Positions 1 through 9,300 of a DNA stretch of 37,594 nucleotides are shown in pieces. The DNA lies in NCBI GenBank assembly GCA_049999725.1, contig JBNGIS010016917.1:36847-74440 (forward strand), read 5' to 3'. Below the pieces are notes generated by a model. It saw only the letters and a program-made list of their open reading frames with translations, did not search any database and was not told where the DNA came from. This stretch comes from Haplomitrium mnioides. Lineage: Eukaryota > Marchantiophyta > Haplomitriopsida > Calobryales. Positions within the stretch are counted from its first letter, which is position 1. Each line of letters opens with the position of its first letter. The position numbers were made by a program, and so were the translations under genes.

Positions 1-19
1 AGTCTGTATCCTTGGTTGT

Positions 20-345
20 AGAAGTGTGAAGCCTATGCGCACATAGACTTTGATTCGCAAGTCGAAACGTCATGCGTACAAAAAACTTTTCTACAGAACC
101 TAAAACCGAGGTTCTTGTCAGTCTTTGTTGTGGAATGTTGAGATGGTGAGTTCAGATTCCAATGCATGCATAGACTTTGGGGTGGAGTGTTCTAATGGTG
201 GGTTCAGATTCCTATGCGCATATAGACTTTGGGGTGAAGTGTTCACATGTTGAGCTTGGAATCCTCAACGCACAGAGACTTTGGGGTGGAGTGTTCATAT
301 GTTGAGCTTGGATTCCTATACGCGCCTAGACTTTGGGGTGGAAGT
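20..345. repeat. Left-arm minisatellite, about 52-bp units
   Basis: Repeated units carry a TATGCGCGCATAG-like core joined to CTTTGGGGTGGAGTGTTC and GTTGAGCTTGGA. It is the reverse complement of the array at 3340-3560. Two short open frames here (247-459 and 281-487) arise from the repeat and are not credible genes. Confidence 0.75.
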
Positions 346-690
346 CCAAGCCTTCCACAAGCTCTACTTCTCATGTACAACCCTCAAGCTTCTTCATACA
401 AAGACTACCAGTTACAACTTTGTTTGTACACAAGTTATAGACTCTTTTGTAGATCTTGAGACTTTTGTTTGCTTGAATCAAGTCTAGAACTTGGAGATGT
501 TTCTTGTTTACAATCTTAATTCAATCTACTTAGCTACTGCCTTTTTGATTCTGAACTATGATACGTTTGTGTATATGCTTCATTGAATTATGAAATATTT
601 TAAAATGTTGAAACCCGTTTGAAAGCCTACGTTAACTTTTGATTACATAGATTTTCAACTACAAGTGAAAGCTTACTTCTTTCTTGAAGT

Positions 691-948
691 TTAAAATAAA
701 GCTCCTAAATCTATGCTATGTTTTGTTTTCTTCATTTTTGTGTTTACCACTCCAAACTCATTCCCTTGACTTCTAGTCATCTCGAGCTTTTTTGCTATGT
801 TTGGTATTTTTTTTCCAACAAAAAAGTTTGAAAGAGCACCATGTCTACGCGGGCTTAGAGTTTGTGCAATCAAAAATATTTCAAAATAGCTTCTTGTGAT
901 GTGTATTTCAACTTTTGGGCTTAGAATTGTAATCAATGATAAATGCAA
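691..948 (-). pseudogene. Left-arm conserved reading frame, third copy
   Basis: This short minus-strand frame ends in MTRSQGNEFGVVNTK...SIDLGALF. Its C-terminal 29 residues are recognisably the same as frames at 2865-3116 and 8596-8784, which sit at the same place relative to the TIR. I do not recognise the peptide. It may be a small exon of a third element gene, or non-coding sequence that happens to stay open. The upstream half is not conserved as protein. Confidence 0.35.
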
Positions 949-1189
949 TTTTTTGGTGAAAACTTACCATAATTTTTATGCTTTTCATCAAATTCAAGTT
1001 TTCCAATATTTTCATAAAAACTAATAATATTGATTGATTTTACATAAAAATTTTGACTCTCGCTCAATCATGCTTATAGAAACGGCCAAAAACAAATCCA
1101 AAAAACTCATGTTCTTTTTGTTTTTTAAAAGTAACCTCATTTTTAATGTTTTTTAATTCAAAAATCACAATTTTTCCCCAAAAAAAAGT

Positions 1190-1232
1190 TCATGTTCTGA
1201 GTAGCCTATTCTTGGTTCAAAGTAGCAGCTAT
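1190..1232 (-). repeat. Terminal inverted repeat, left end of third copy
   Basis: The minus strand reads GCTGCTACTTTGAACCAAGA followed by a second GCTACT and CAGAACATGAAC. The same order (GCTACT, about 15 bases, GCTACT, CAGAAC) is seen at 37452-37495, and in decayed form at 8201-8240 and 2498-2535. Confidence 0.8.
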
Positions 1233-1235
1233 TAG

Positions 1236-1760
1236 GCATTCTTCACTATTTGATTATTCAAGCCTCAATAATATGTAGAAAGAAAAAATCCACCATCTTT
1301 CTTTGGCACAAAGAATACCGGAGCTCCCCAAGGCAAAATACTATGTTGAATGTAATCCTTCTCAAGAAGATCCATGAATGTCTTTCAAAACTCTTCTAGT
1401 TCTTGTGGTGATAACCGATATATAGGCCGATTATAAGGAGTACTTCTTGGTATCAATTCAATCAAAAAAGGCATTTCGTGTTCATTTGGTAACCCTTTTA
1501 GCAAATTCTCCAGAAACACATCTTCAAACTCCTTCAAAATATCATCTATCACTGAGGTAAGTGCACTTTTCCTCCCTCCTCACTCATGTCTATAATGGGC
1601 TTGATCCATACAAAAAAGATAGGTAACTCTTGCTTCACTAAATTAACATGTTGAACTAATTTAGGCTTCTTCACCAATGGTGTTGAACACCTCAAAAGAA
1701 ATTTCTTACCTTGTAAGGTAGCTTGAATCCATTGCTTTGCCCATTCAAATGGATCTGGCT
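1236..1760 (-). pseudogene. Ty3/gypsy pol remnant (protease-RT linker and start of RT)
   Basis: Minus-strand translation from about 1756 reads DPFEWAKQWIQ and LPIFFVWIKPIIDMSEE. It continues with VIDDILKEFEDVFLENL, RSTPYNRPIYRLSPQELEEF and LPWGAPVFFVPKKDGGF, then a frameshifted LNNQIVKNA. This is the characteristic N-terminal part of gypsy reverse transcriptase, up to the KKDGG.R..DYR.LN block. It contains stops and frameshifts. It ends where the transposon of 1-1232 is inserted, before the catalytic YxDD box. It is a decayed retrotransposon with no function expected. Confidence 0.82.
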
Positions 1761-2011
1761 ACATTTCATCAAGAGGCAACAGTTCATCATGAAGGCAACA
1801 GTTAAAGTCTGTGTGTTTTGTTTAATGTCATAAGACCTGAAACTCTTCATACATAATATCAGCATTGACATAGAAAGTCCCAGATATCTTGTAAATTATC
1901 CTAGCAAATAACCTGAATTCCTTGAAATCTGAAGCTGCACACAAATTAAATTTCCCTTAGGCTACCAGAAAAGCAATCTGATTGCAAAAAGATATGAATT
2001 GTATTTTAAAG

Positions 2012-2499
2012 ATGACTGACAAAATATCTCATATAGGCAGTGAGAAACTAACTAGAAATGACTATAATGTCTCTTTGTCAGAATGACAAACTTCATCAAG
2101 AGAAGAGGTTATTGGTACTTCATCACAAGAGATGAAGTTGAATCGGTGTTAGGTTCGTTCCCATCTAGTGAAGAGATGCAAACCTTCAAGACACACATAG
2201 AGAAGGTCCACAAGTTGGTGTAGTGGCCAACCATCAGTCTCAATGACAAAATGATGGGTTATGTGTCAGCAGTTAAGACACCTAAGGAGGCTTGGGATAT
2301 CTTGAAGGAGAGATATTCCATTAAGTCATATGCAAAGAAACTAACATTGTAGATGAAGCTCTTTAATCTACAAAAGGAGAAGATGAAAATAAATGCTTTT
2401 TCCCTGAAGATCAAATCACTAGTTGAGCAGCTAGCAAATGTAGGAAAGGAAGTGAAAGAGAGTGCCATGGTGGTAGTTGGCTTGAATGGGTTAGAACAA
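2012..2499 (+). pseudogene. Ty1/copia gag (UBN2-type), 5' part, interrupted by the outer transposon
   Basis: The frame opens MTDKISHIGSEKLTRNDY, the usual copia gag beginning. After a frameshift it continues RMTNFIKRRGYWYFI, MMGYVSAVKTPKEAWDILKE, KLFNLQKEKM and SLVEQLANVGKEVKESAMVV, and ends VGLNGLEQ. Two internal TAG codons and the frameshift make it a pseudogene. The gag continues beyond the 31-kb insertion at 33640 with DKEYKHFKTSMKMREGTIYF, the block that normally follows the LNGL motif. The insertion point is therefore clear at codon level. Confidence 0.85.
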
Positions 2500-2535
2500 C
2501 CACTACTTTAAATAAGAAACATGCTATTCAATATA
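2498..2535 (+). repeat. Terminal inverted repeat, left end of outer element
   Basis: Reads ACAACCACTACTTTAAATAA then GAAACATGCTATTC. It is a decayed version of the consensus seen at 8201 and 37452. It abuts the interrupted copia gag. Confidence 0.7.
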
Positions 2536-2864
2536 AGAACTTTGTTTCTTAAGAAGAATATGTGGTTTTTTAGCTCAAAAAATTAGAGAAAACGTGGTTA
2601 GTTTTGAAAAACAAAAAGTATGTGAGTTTTTTAGGTTCGTTTTTTTTTTCCGTTTTAACAAGCATGATAGAGCAAGAGTCAATTTCATTATGCAAAATCA
2701 AACAATAGTTTTAGTTTTTATGAAAATATTGGAAGCCTTGAAATTGATTAAAATTATAAAAATTATGGTATGTTTTCACAAGAAACCTGCATTTATCATT
2801 GATTACATTTTGAAGCCCAAAATTGAAATATACATCAGAAGAAGTTATTTTGAAATAAGTTTGG

Positions 2865-3116
2865 TTGCACAAACTCTATGTGCATATAGACATGGTGCTC
2901 TTTAAAACTTACTTTTTGGAAAACAAAATAGAAAACATGAGTAAAATGCCCAAGCAGACTAGAAGTCAAGGGAATGAGTTTGGAATTGTAGACACCAAAA
3001 CCAACAAAATGAAACATTGCATGGATTTAGGAGCTTTATTTTCAAGTTCATCCATGCATGCAAAGGTTAAAGTGGGCATGAAAAAAAAGGTTTCAACAAT
3101 AAAATATATTTTATAA
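2865..3116 (+). pseudogene. Left-arm conserved reading frame, outer copy
   Basis: The frame contains MPKQTRSQGNEFG, then IVDTKTNKMKHCMDLGALF and SSSS. The TRSQGNEFG..DTK.NKMKH.MDLGALF part is shared with the two other left arms. It is followed by about 200 bp of non-coding sequence and then the 52-bp minisatellite, which marks introns elsewhere in the element. It could be a first exon of a third gene that converges on the DUF7869 gene. No family is recognised, and a splice donor is not obvious. Confidence 0.35.
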
Positions 3117-3339
3117 CTCAGAGAAACATATACACAAAGGACTCATAGTTCAAATTCAAAAAAGTAGTGGCTAGGGAGATTTAATTAAGAGTGTAAACAA
3201 GAAACATCTCCAAGTTTTTGAGTAGAGTCTACCAAACAAAGGTTTTGAGTTCTACAAGAGAGTCTTTGACAAGTGTAGAATCTAAGTTCTACATGGTAAT
3301 CTTTATATGTAGAAGCTTGAGGGTTGTATATGAGAAGTA

Positions 3340-3560
3340 AAACGTGTAGAAGGCTTGGACTTCCATCCCAACGTTTATGCATGTATAGGAATTTGAGCTC
3401 AACATCTGAACACTCTACCCCAATGTCTACGCGAGCATAGGACTCCAAGCTCACCATCTGAACACTCAACCCCAAAGTCTATGTGCACATAGAAATCCGA
3501 GCTCAACATCTGAACACTCCACAACAAAGACTATTCCGAACCTAGGTTATATGTTCCGCA
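3340..3560. repeat. Left-arm minisatellite, 52-bp units
   Basis: Successive units run ATAGGACTCCAAGCTCACCA, then TCTGAACACTCAACCCCAAA, then GTCTATGTGCAC. I count 52 bp for two adjacent units. The TATGYGCRCATA core is palindromic. The open frame on the minus strand at 3185-3475 is produced by this array. Confidence 0.75.
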
Positions 3561-4128
3561 ACAAAGTCTTTGCACGCACATGATTTTGACTTGCGAATCA
3601 AAGTCTATGCGCGTACACGTACAGGGTTGAGACTTCTACAACCAAAGATACAAACGCTAAAGATACTATTTTTTGCATCAAACTCTAGGTACGCTAAAGA
3701 CTCCAATTTTTGAATCAGAATCTATAAGTAAAATGGGTACAAAGCTCTACATTTGAGTCAAAACGCACCAAAGGTTTCCAGTTTTACATCAAAGTCCTTA
3801 CAAGCAAAAGATAAGTAGTCAATTTGGGCAGATGCTTTAGCAAAACAAAAACTTTAAACTCTTCTAGCAAACACTAAAGAAGGAAAGAACATACTTACAT
3901 TTAGGGTAAGAAATTATTTTACAAACCAAATGAAAATATTAACTAAAGATTCAAGTTTTATTCACTTATAATAACATTCAACTTGGAATGATTTATACTA
4001 TAAAGTTCAATGTGGCAAATAAATTCAACAAATTCATTCATAACATTCTTAGGTACTTTATGAAATAATAATCTTAAATTACAATATAATTGAAAGTACA
4101 CAATACACAATAAAATTTTTAAATGACT
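3561..4128. other. Left-arm spacer, no gene seen
   Basis: AT-rich sequence conserved with 9300-9800 of the inner copy. It holds a few isolated palindromic cores near its start and then the 3' flank of the minus-strand DUF7869 gene. I find no coding sequence in it. Confidence 0.5.
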
Positions 4129-5479
4129 TTAATCACTCGTCTTGACTTCTTCGGATTAAGCTTTAGAAGATTCATCAAGATTTACACGAGTTGTATCAAT
4201 GTTAATAACATTGATTGAATCTCTTTCAAGTATATGAGGATTGATTGCTTATTGTCTTTCATACTAAAATAGATTTGATTTAATAGTAGCTAGAGGGGTT
4301 TTTCTCAATTGGTTTTTTTGTATGAGAAGAAAATCAAAAGAAATTTCTTTTATTTGTGTTACATCAAGTACATCAATATGTAACTTGGATTTGTGTTTCC
4401 TTTTTGTTGTTGCTATTTTTTTTTTGAAGCATTGTCTAGAAAATACATCATCATCTTCACAAGAAAACCATTGAACACATACTTATTTAGGGTTTGGAGG
4501 TTCTTCCTCATCAAATGAAAAAACCTTGATGACTTTGGCAATCTAAAACGGTTTGCTTTTTGGATCAAGAGATGCAACAACAAAAATAAACATTCTAGCT
4601 TTCATCTCATATAGGTTGCCAAATTTGTGCTTGTATTGGATGTTGTTTGAAACAATCCTTTCTCGCGGCCTAGGTGCACAGTCATAGATTACTTGACATG
4701 TAGAAAGTATTTGTTGTACTGGAGCATCTTCTTATGTTGTTGAGCATCAAGCTGAGAACCTAGACGAACATTTTGAGAATCATTACAAGTACTTGACGGT
4801 TGTGAAGGTGGAAAGGTGAATTCTGATTCGAGTCCTCGTCTTTTTCTTTTAATGATGTAGGCCGCAATATCTTGTTGAGCAAGAAAAAAGTCATTCCATC
4901 ATTGAATGCCAAAATTTGTAAAGAACTTGTAGTAGTTCTCACTTATATTGTCCCTTATTGCAAAGACAACTTTCTCGGCGTCAACTTCTCTTTCTTCCTT
5001 TCAAAATCGCTTGATTTCAGAATATGCCTTGAGAGAAATCAACATTGAACTTAAAATTTCTTTGTCCACTTCAAGTAGGCACTTGAGTTGACAAATATCA
5101 TCCAAAGATAACCAAAATTCATCTGTTGAAAACTATTTGCTCCAAATCTTTGCCTTGGAATCATTCAACTAGAACTTGAATTGTTGATTAAAGGCAATAT
5201 CATGCATCCTTTGAACTTGAGAGGGATGTTGATGTAGAAACATTTTTAAATCCCAAGTTTCCATCAAAAAAGTTACCTAAAGTTTAGTATATACCATAAT
5301 TGTAGCGCCTCACTAATACTCATAATTGTGAAAGCTTTGACATGTTTCAAATGTTTCAAGAATCGGTTGAACAAGTTAGCTTGGACTAAGGATTAAATAA
5401 AGGATTAAAAAAAGGACTAATTAGTTCACAAAGGATTAAAAAAACAACTAAAAGATTCTATATATGCATAAGATCAATT

Positions 5480-5615
5480 GAAACAATAAGTGATCGTATA
5501 CGCGCATAGGACCAAAAGCAACAACACCAATATCATGACTTGTATTGATTGTTGTTGTGATTGGATTTGAAAGAAATAAGATCAAAACCTATGCACGTAT
5601 AGGATTTGCAAACAT
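5480..5615. repeat. Scattered palindromic cores in an intron of the DUF7869 gene
   Basis: ATACGCGCATAGGA and CCTATGCACGTATAGGATT occur here. The same region of the inner copy (11870-12025) has CCTATGTACGCATAGGA, ATACGCGCCTAAGA and CCTATGCGCGCATAGGATT. The cores are dispersed rather than tandem. Confidence 0.6.
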
Positions 5616-7224
5616 CAGAAACAATTCTTGCTATTGTTTATCTAGCAAAGGGCTCTTGATTCAAAGCAACAAAAGCAAAACTTGTGGCAAGGCTAAGGTC
5701 ACCACCATCAATCAGATCCATTTCCTTGTTGTATTTGACTCTAGACAAGATTTGGATTCAAACTAAAAACAACACACCCTATGCAAACATAAACTATGTT
5801 CTCACAACTCAAGTTGCTAAGGTTTCTTTGACTCAAATCTCTTTTGCTGAACAACTTAACAAAAAAAATATCTTTTGGCACTAAGTTGGGAAAGCATAAC
5901 ATCTCTAGAGCTAAGCTTTGAGTCTCATTAAAAAAAACATCGATTAACCGTAGGTTTCCAAAGAGAAGAAATTTGTTTCCTTTGTCAAACTCCAAGACAG
6001 ATTTTTCTCGCAATGATTTTATTTCTTTGCATGTTATACAAAAAACCAATCTATTGCATTTTGGAATTTTAACATTTGTAAAATGAGTTCTCCAATGTTC
6101 TATAAAACCCGAAAAACTAGGAATGCAGTCGAGATCTTTCTATTTCAAATAAGAGGTATAGTAGTCATAAACTTCCAATTTTGTAAAATTATCGAGCAAG
6201 TTACAAACTTCATGAGTGAGCATTTTGTTGTAGTGTCCATGAAAAAAACTTTCCATCCATTCACACATGAATACTCCTTTAGTAGACAGTTTTCTTTTTC
6301 CAAAAATGCCTTTAGGATCTACGTTTTTGAGATTTTGAATCCTTTGGATTAATTTGAAGGCTCTTCTACAAACAATGGTACTACCAAGGAGAGTGAACCA
6401 ATTGTTAATATCAGAGTCTTTTCTTGGAAAATATTTATCTTGCATAATGACAAACAATCATTTCAACAACATGAAATTCTCTTCAATTTCAAAATTGATA
6501 TTGGATCAAGCTTTTTCTTCACAAAGCTCTCATCATGATGGACTTTCTGCAAATAATTTTCACAAAAGGTGTTTACCTATTTGGGTTTTGGCTCAGATAA
6601 ATAATTGTTTTGCAGTGCTGATCGATTGGTCCGTAGGCAAATCCAACCATCAGAGAAAAATAATTCATCATCCTAAAGATCTTTAACATCATTAACAACA
6701 CTGTTTTTTCCTTTGAAATAATTTTTTGAAGGATAAAGACCATCTTGATGATTTGGAGAACTGGACCATGCCAAAACAGAATCTTCATCAATATCTTTAA
6801 CATTAGGAAATGTTTTTTGTAACTAATTCGATGCCTTTGGGAATAACTCCAAAGAAATGTTGACTGATTGAGACTCTTTGCTAGAATCATTTCCCAAATT
6901 GTTGTTTGAAGATTCCTTCAAAATAATTCAGTTTGTTATAACTTTTCCAATCTCATTAAGAGGTCCAACTTGAGTAGAAATTATTCGTTGTTTGAGTGGT
7001 GCTATCGATGACAGCAAATCATCTCCAAAATTGAAATTTATGTTTTGAACAACCATATTTGGATCTTGAATTTCAAGGTCTTTAGCAAATGAAGACAAAG
7101 AAAGATCCACAACCATATGAAATTCTAACTTGAACGTCTTTCTATTGATCTCTTGGAGTTGTCAAAATAAAGATTCAACTTTGACCGCTTGACCAACAAT
7201 AAAGATCGAAGGCCAACAAAAAGT

Positions 7225-7415
7225 TTAGTCTTGGATCCTATGTGGGCATTGGGTTCCCTCTTTGATCCTTTGCGCGCAACTTGTTCACTCCTTGTTCCTA
7301 TGCATGCATTGGATTTAATCGTGAACCCTATATGCATATAGGGTTCAATCCATGATCCTATACGCGCATAGAGTTCAATCCATGATCTTATGCATGCATA
7401 TGGTTCACCTTGATC
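7225..7415. repeat. Minisatellite, 30-bp units, first intron of DUF7869 gene
   Basis: Units such as GATCCTATACGCGCATAGAG followed by TTCAATCCAT repeat with a 30-bp step. On the minus strand the array follows ...SSTREDQ and stays open for many codons. That makes an artefactually long reading frame (7125-7793) that joins exon, intron and intergenic sequence. The matching array in the inner copy is at 13775-13910. Confidence 0.75.
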
Positions 7416-7794
7416 TTCTCGGGTAGAGCTATTTGATTCAATAAAAGCCATCTTTTTCCTTAAAACACTCACCATCACACTTGATGATTTGGGTATTCCC
7501 TCGCTTACATCTAAAGAGCTGTAGTTTGAACCAATCTCTAGCTGTCGGCCAAAAGCAACACTTTTATGCAAACATGAATCTTGAAATTCTAACCTTTTCT
7601 TGTCTTTGAAAACTCCAACCATTGATAAATGTTTGTAAAAAAACATCAATTTAAGGAAACCATTTAAACAAATATTCTCAACTTTTAACAGCCTCCCTAA
7701 AATATGTGTTTTTGAAGAAAATGTCACAAAACGACAAAATTGTGGACTTTTTATTAAAATGAAAAAAAGAATCACAATGATGAGAATGAGCAAT

Positions 7795-7898
7795 GCTTTA
7801 TATACTATTTTTTTTCACCACACAAACATATGTGTCAAGAGCTCTACAAATTATTTTTTGGTAGGAAAATGTATTTTTTGAAATTTTGGTATAAAAAG
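7795..7898. promoter_or_regulatory. Divergent promoter between the two element genes
   Basis: Between the ATG at 7622 (minus) and the ATG at 8074 (plus) there are two TATA-like boxes. TATAAAAAG lies on the plus strand at 7890-7898. AGTATATAAAGC lies on the minus strand, reading 7806 to 7795. Each lies about 175-185 bp from its own ATG, and about 83 bp separate them. The spacer includes CATATG inside the near-palindrome ACATATGT. After its N gap the inner copy keeps a decayed plus-strand box (GTATAGAATAAG, 14306). Promoter function is inferred from position and sequence only. Confidence 0.55.
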
Positions 7899-8073
7899 CA
7901 ACAATAGAAAGTTTCTTTCTATTGTTATGAGTTGACTTTCTAGTTTTTGTTTTCTTGTCGTCCTTATTTTTGCAATTTCTTGTTATTTTTCTATTGTTAG
8001 CCTTTTGTTTTTTGTAAACTTTTGTTTGCCAAATTTTTGCCCTTAAATTTTCCTTGTTTTTACTTTCGAGAAA

Positions 8074-8203
8074 ATGGCATCACATGTCAATACTCCCAAA
8101 CAAGCTCAACCAAAACCTTATAGGTATTTGCATGATTTGAATGTTCTAGAGCCACAAAATTTAGACTCAGAATGGCTACTTTGTTTTGGAACTATGAAAA
8201 ACA
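8074..8203 (+). pseudogene. Outer methyltransferase gene, exon 1, part before the inner transposon
   Basis: Starts MASHVNTPKQAQPKPYRYLH and continues to ...EWLLCFGTMKN, where it is cut by the inner TIR. The uninterrupted inner copy opens the same way at 14493 (MASQVNASKLPQPK). That fixes the start codon and the break point. The remainder of the exon resumes at 19389. Confidence 0.8.
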
Positions 8204-8240
8204 ACCGCTACTTTGAACCAAAACATGCTACACAAAACAA
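8201..8240 (+). repeat. Terminal inverted repeat, left end of inner element
   Basis: ACAACCGCTACTTTGAACCA is followed by a second partial GCTACAC block, as at 37452. It lies directly inside codons of the outer methyltransferase exon 1. Confidence 0.82.
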
Positions 8241-8595
8241 GAAACTTTCTTTTTTAAAGAAAAATTGTGGTTTTTGAGCTCAAAAAACAAAAAAAAAACG
8301 AGGTTGTTCTTCAAAACAAGAAAGTACATGAGTTCTTGAGGTTCATTTTTGGCTGTTTCAATTAGCATGATAGAGTGAAAATCAATGTCATTATGCAAAA
8401 TCAAACAATATTATTAGTTTTTATGAAAATATTGGAAAATTTGAAATCGACGACAAGTATAAGAATTATAGTAAGTTTTCACAAGAAAACTACATTTATT
8501 ATTGATTACAATTTGAAGCCTAAAAATTGAAATACACATTACAAGAAACTATTTTGAAATATATTTGGTTGTAGAAACTCTAGAAGTGCATAGAC

Positions 8596-8784
8596 ATGGT
8601 GCTCTTTGAAACTTTTCTTTTTGACAAACAATTACAAAACATGAGGAAAAAGCCCAGGCAGACTAGAAGTCAAAGGAATAAGTTTGCGATTATAGACACA
8701 AAAACCAACAAAATGAAACATTGCATGAATTTAGGAGCTCTATTTTCAAGTTCAAGCAAGAAAGAAGCTTTTATTTGTAGTTGA
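8596..8784 (+). pseudogene. Left-arm conserved reading frame, inner copy
   Basis: Reads MVLFETFLFDKQ, then KKPRQTRSQRNKFA, IIDTKTNKMKHCMNLGALF and SSSSKKEAFICS. The conserved block matches the frames at 2865-3116 and 691-948. This is the only copy with a clean start and stop around it. The product is unknown, and translation is unproven. Confidence 0.38.
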
Positions 8785-9059
8785 AAATCCATGCACGCAA
8801 AAGTTAAAGTGGGCTTAAAAAAAGGTTTCAACATTTAAAATTATTTTATAATTCAACAAAGGATATACACAAATGAGCCATAGTTTAGAATCAAAAAAGG
8901 CAGTGCCTAGAGAGAATGAATAAAGAGTGTAAACAAGAAATATCTCCAAGTTTTTGACTTGATTCTACCAAACAAAGGTTTTGAGTTCTACAAAAGAGTC
9001 TATGACTTGTGTAGAAACTAAGTTCTAACCAATAGTCTTTGTATGTAGAAGCTTGAGGG

Positions 9060-9300
9060 TTGTATATAAGAAGTAGAACATGTGGAAGGCTTGGACTTCC
9101 ACTCCAAAGTCCATATGTGCATAGGAATCCAAGCTCAACATCTAAACACTCCACACCAAAGTCTATGCTAGGAATCTGAACTCACCATCTGAACTTTCCA
9201 CAACAAAGACTATCAAGAACCTAGGTTTTAGGTTCTGCACAAGAGTTTTTGAGCGCACAACGTTTCGACTTGCAAATCAAAGTCTATGAGTGCATAGGGT
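9060..9300. repeat. Left-arm minisatellite, inner copy (degenerate)
   Basis: Decayed 52-bp units matching 3340-3560, for example CCAAGCTCAACATCTAAACA and CCAAAGTCTATGC. The minus-strand open frame at 8891-9154 derives from it. Confidence 0.65.

Larger units (their letters stand above)
1..1232 (-). mobile_element. Truncated third copy of the TIR transposon (left arm, reversed)
   Basis: Read on the minus strand from 1232 downward, this segment matches the left arms of the outer copy (2498-3660) and the inner copy (8201-9330). It has the TIR core, then the run CTCAGAACATGAAC and a poly-T/A stretch, then the short TRSQGNEFG-type reading frame, then the minisatellite. The element continues past the window start, so its genes and right end are not visible. 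The left terminus lies at about 1232, inside a gypsy reverse-transcriptase remnant whose coding sense is interrupted there. The target duplication cannot be checked because only one end is present. Confidence 0.8.
4129..7622 (-). pseudogene. DUF7869-type gene, outer copy, with the core deleted
   Basis: The start at 7622 gives MVGVFKDKKRLEFQDSC, and the end at 4129 gives VNLDESSKA..EEVKTSD. In between are SVMVSVLRKKMAFIESNSS and a minisatellite intron. The exon that follows has WMESFFHGHYNKM, LLDNFTKLEVYDYYTSYLK and WRTHFTNVKIPKCNR, and then a C-x2-C pair in CITCKEIKSLREK. Farther on come KEEREVDAEKVVFAIRDNIS and NDFFLAQQDI. This order matches the N-terminal part of DUF7869-family proteins. 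The segment with the DUF7869 core, present in the inner copy at about 11050-11820, is missing here. The two flanks join near 5375. Many stops and frameshifts are also present, so the gene is dead. If it was a transposase (inferred), this copy could move only with help from another. Confidence 0.72.

Noticed and set aside
2491-2499. A firm 9-bp target duplication assigning the element to Mutator
   Set aside because: The outer pair has two mismatches, and the duplications overlap the first TIR bases, so 6 to 9 bp is all that can be said. The protein content does not match MULE transposases.
7125-7793. A 222-codon minus-strand frame as one protein
   Set aside because: It joins upstream intergenic sequence, the true exon 1 (from 7622) and the intronic minisatellite. 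The inner copy shows that only MAGVF...EDQ is conserved as protein.
8175-8184. GGCTACTTTG in exon 1 just upstream of the inner TIR as another TIR copy
   Set aside because: It belongs to the coding sequence (EWLLCFG) and lacks the following AACCAAGAA; it is a chance resemblance.
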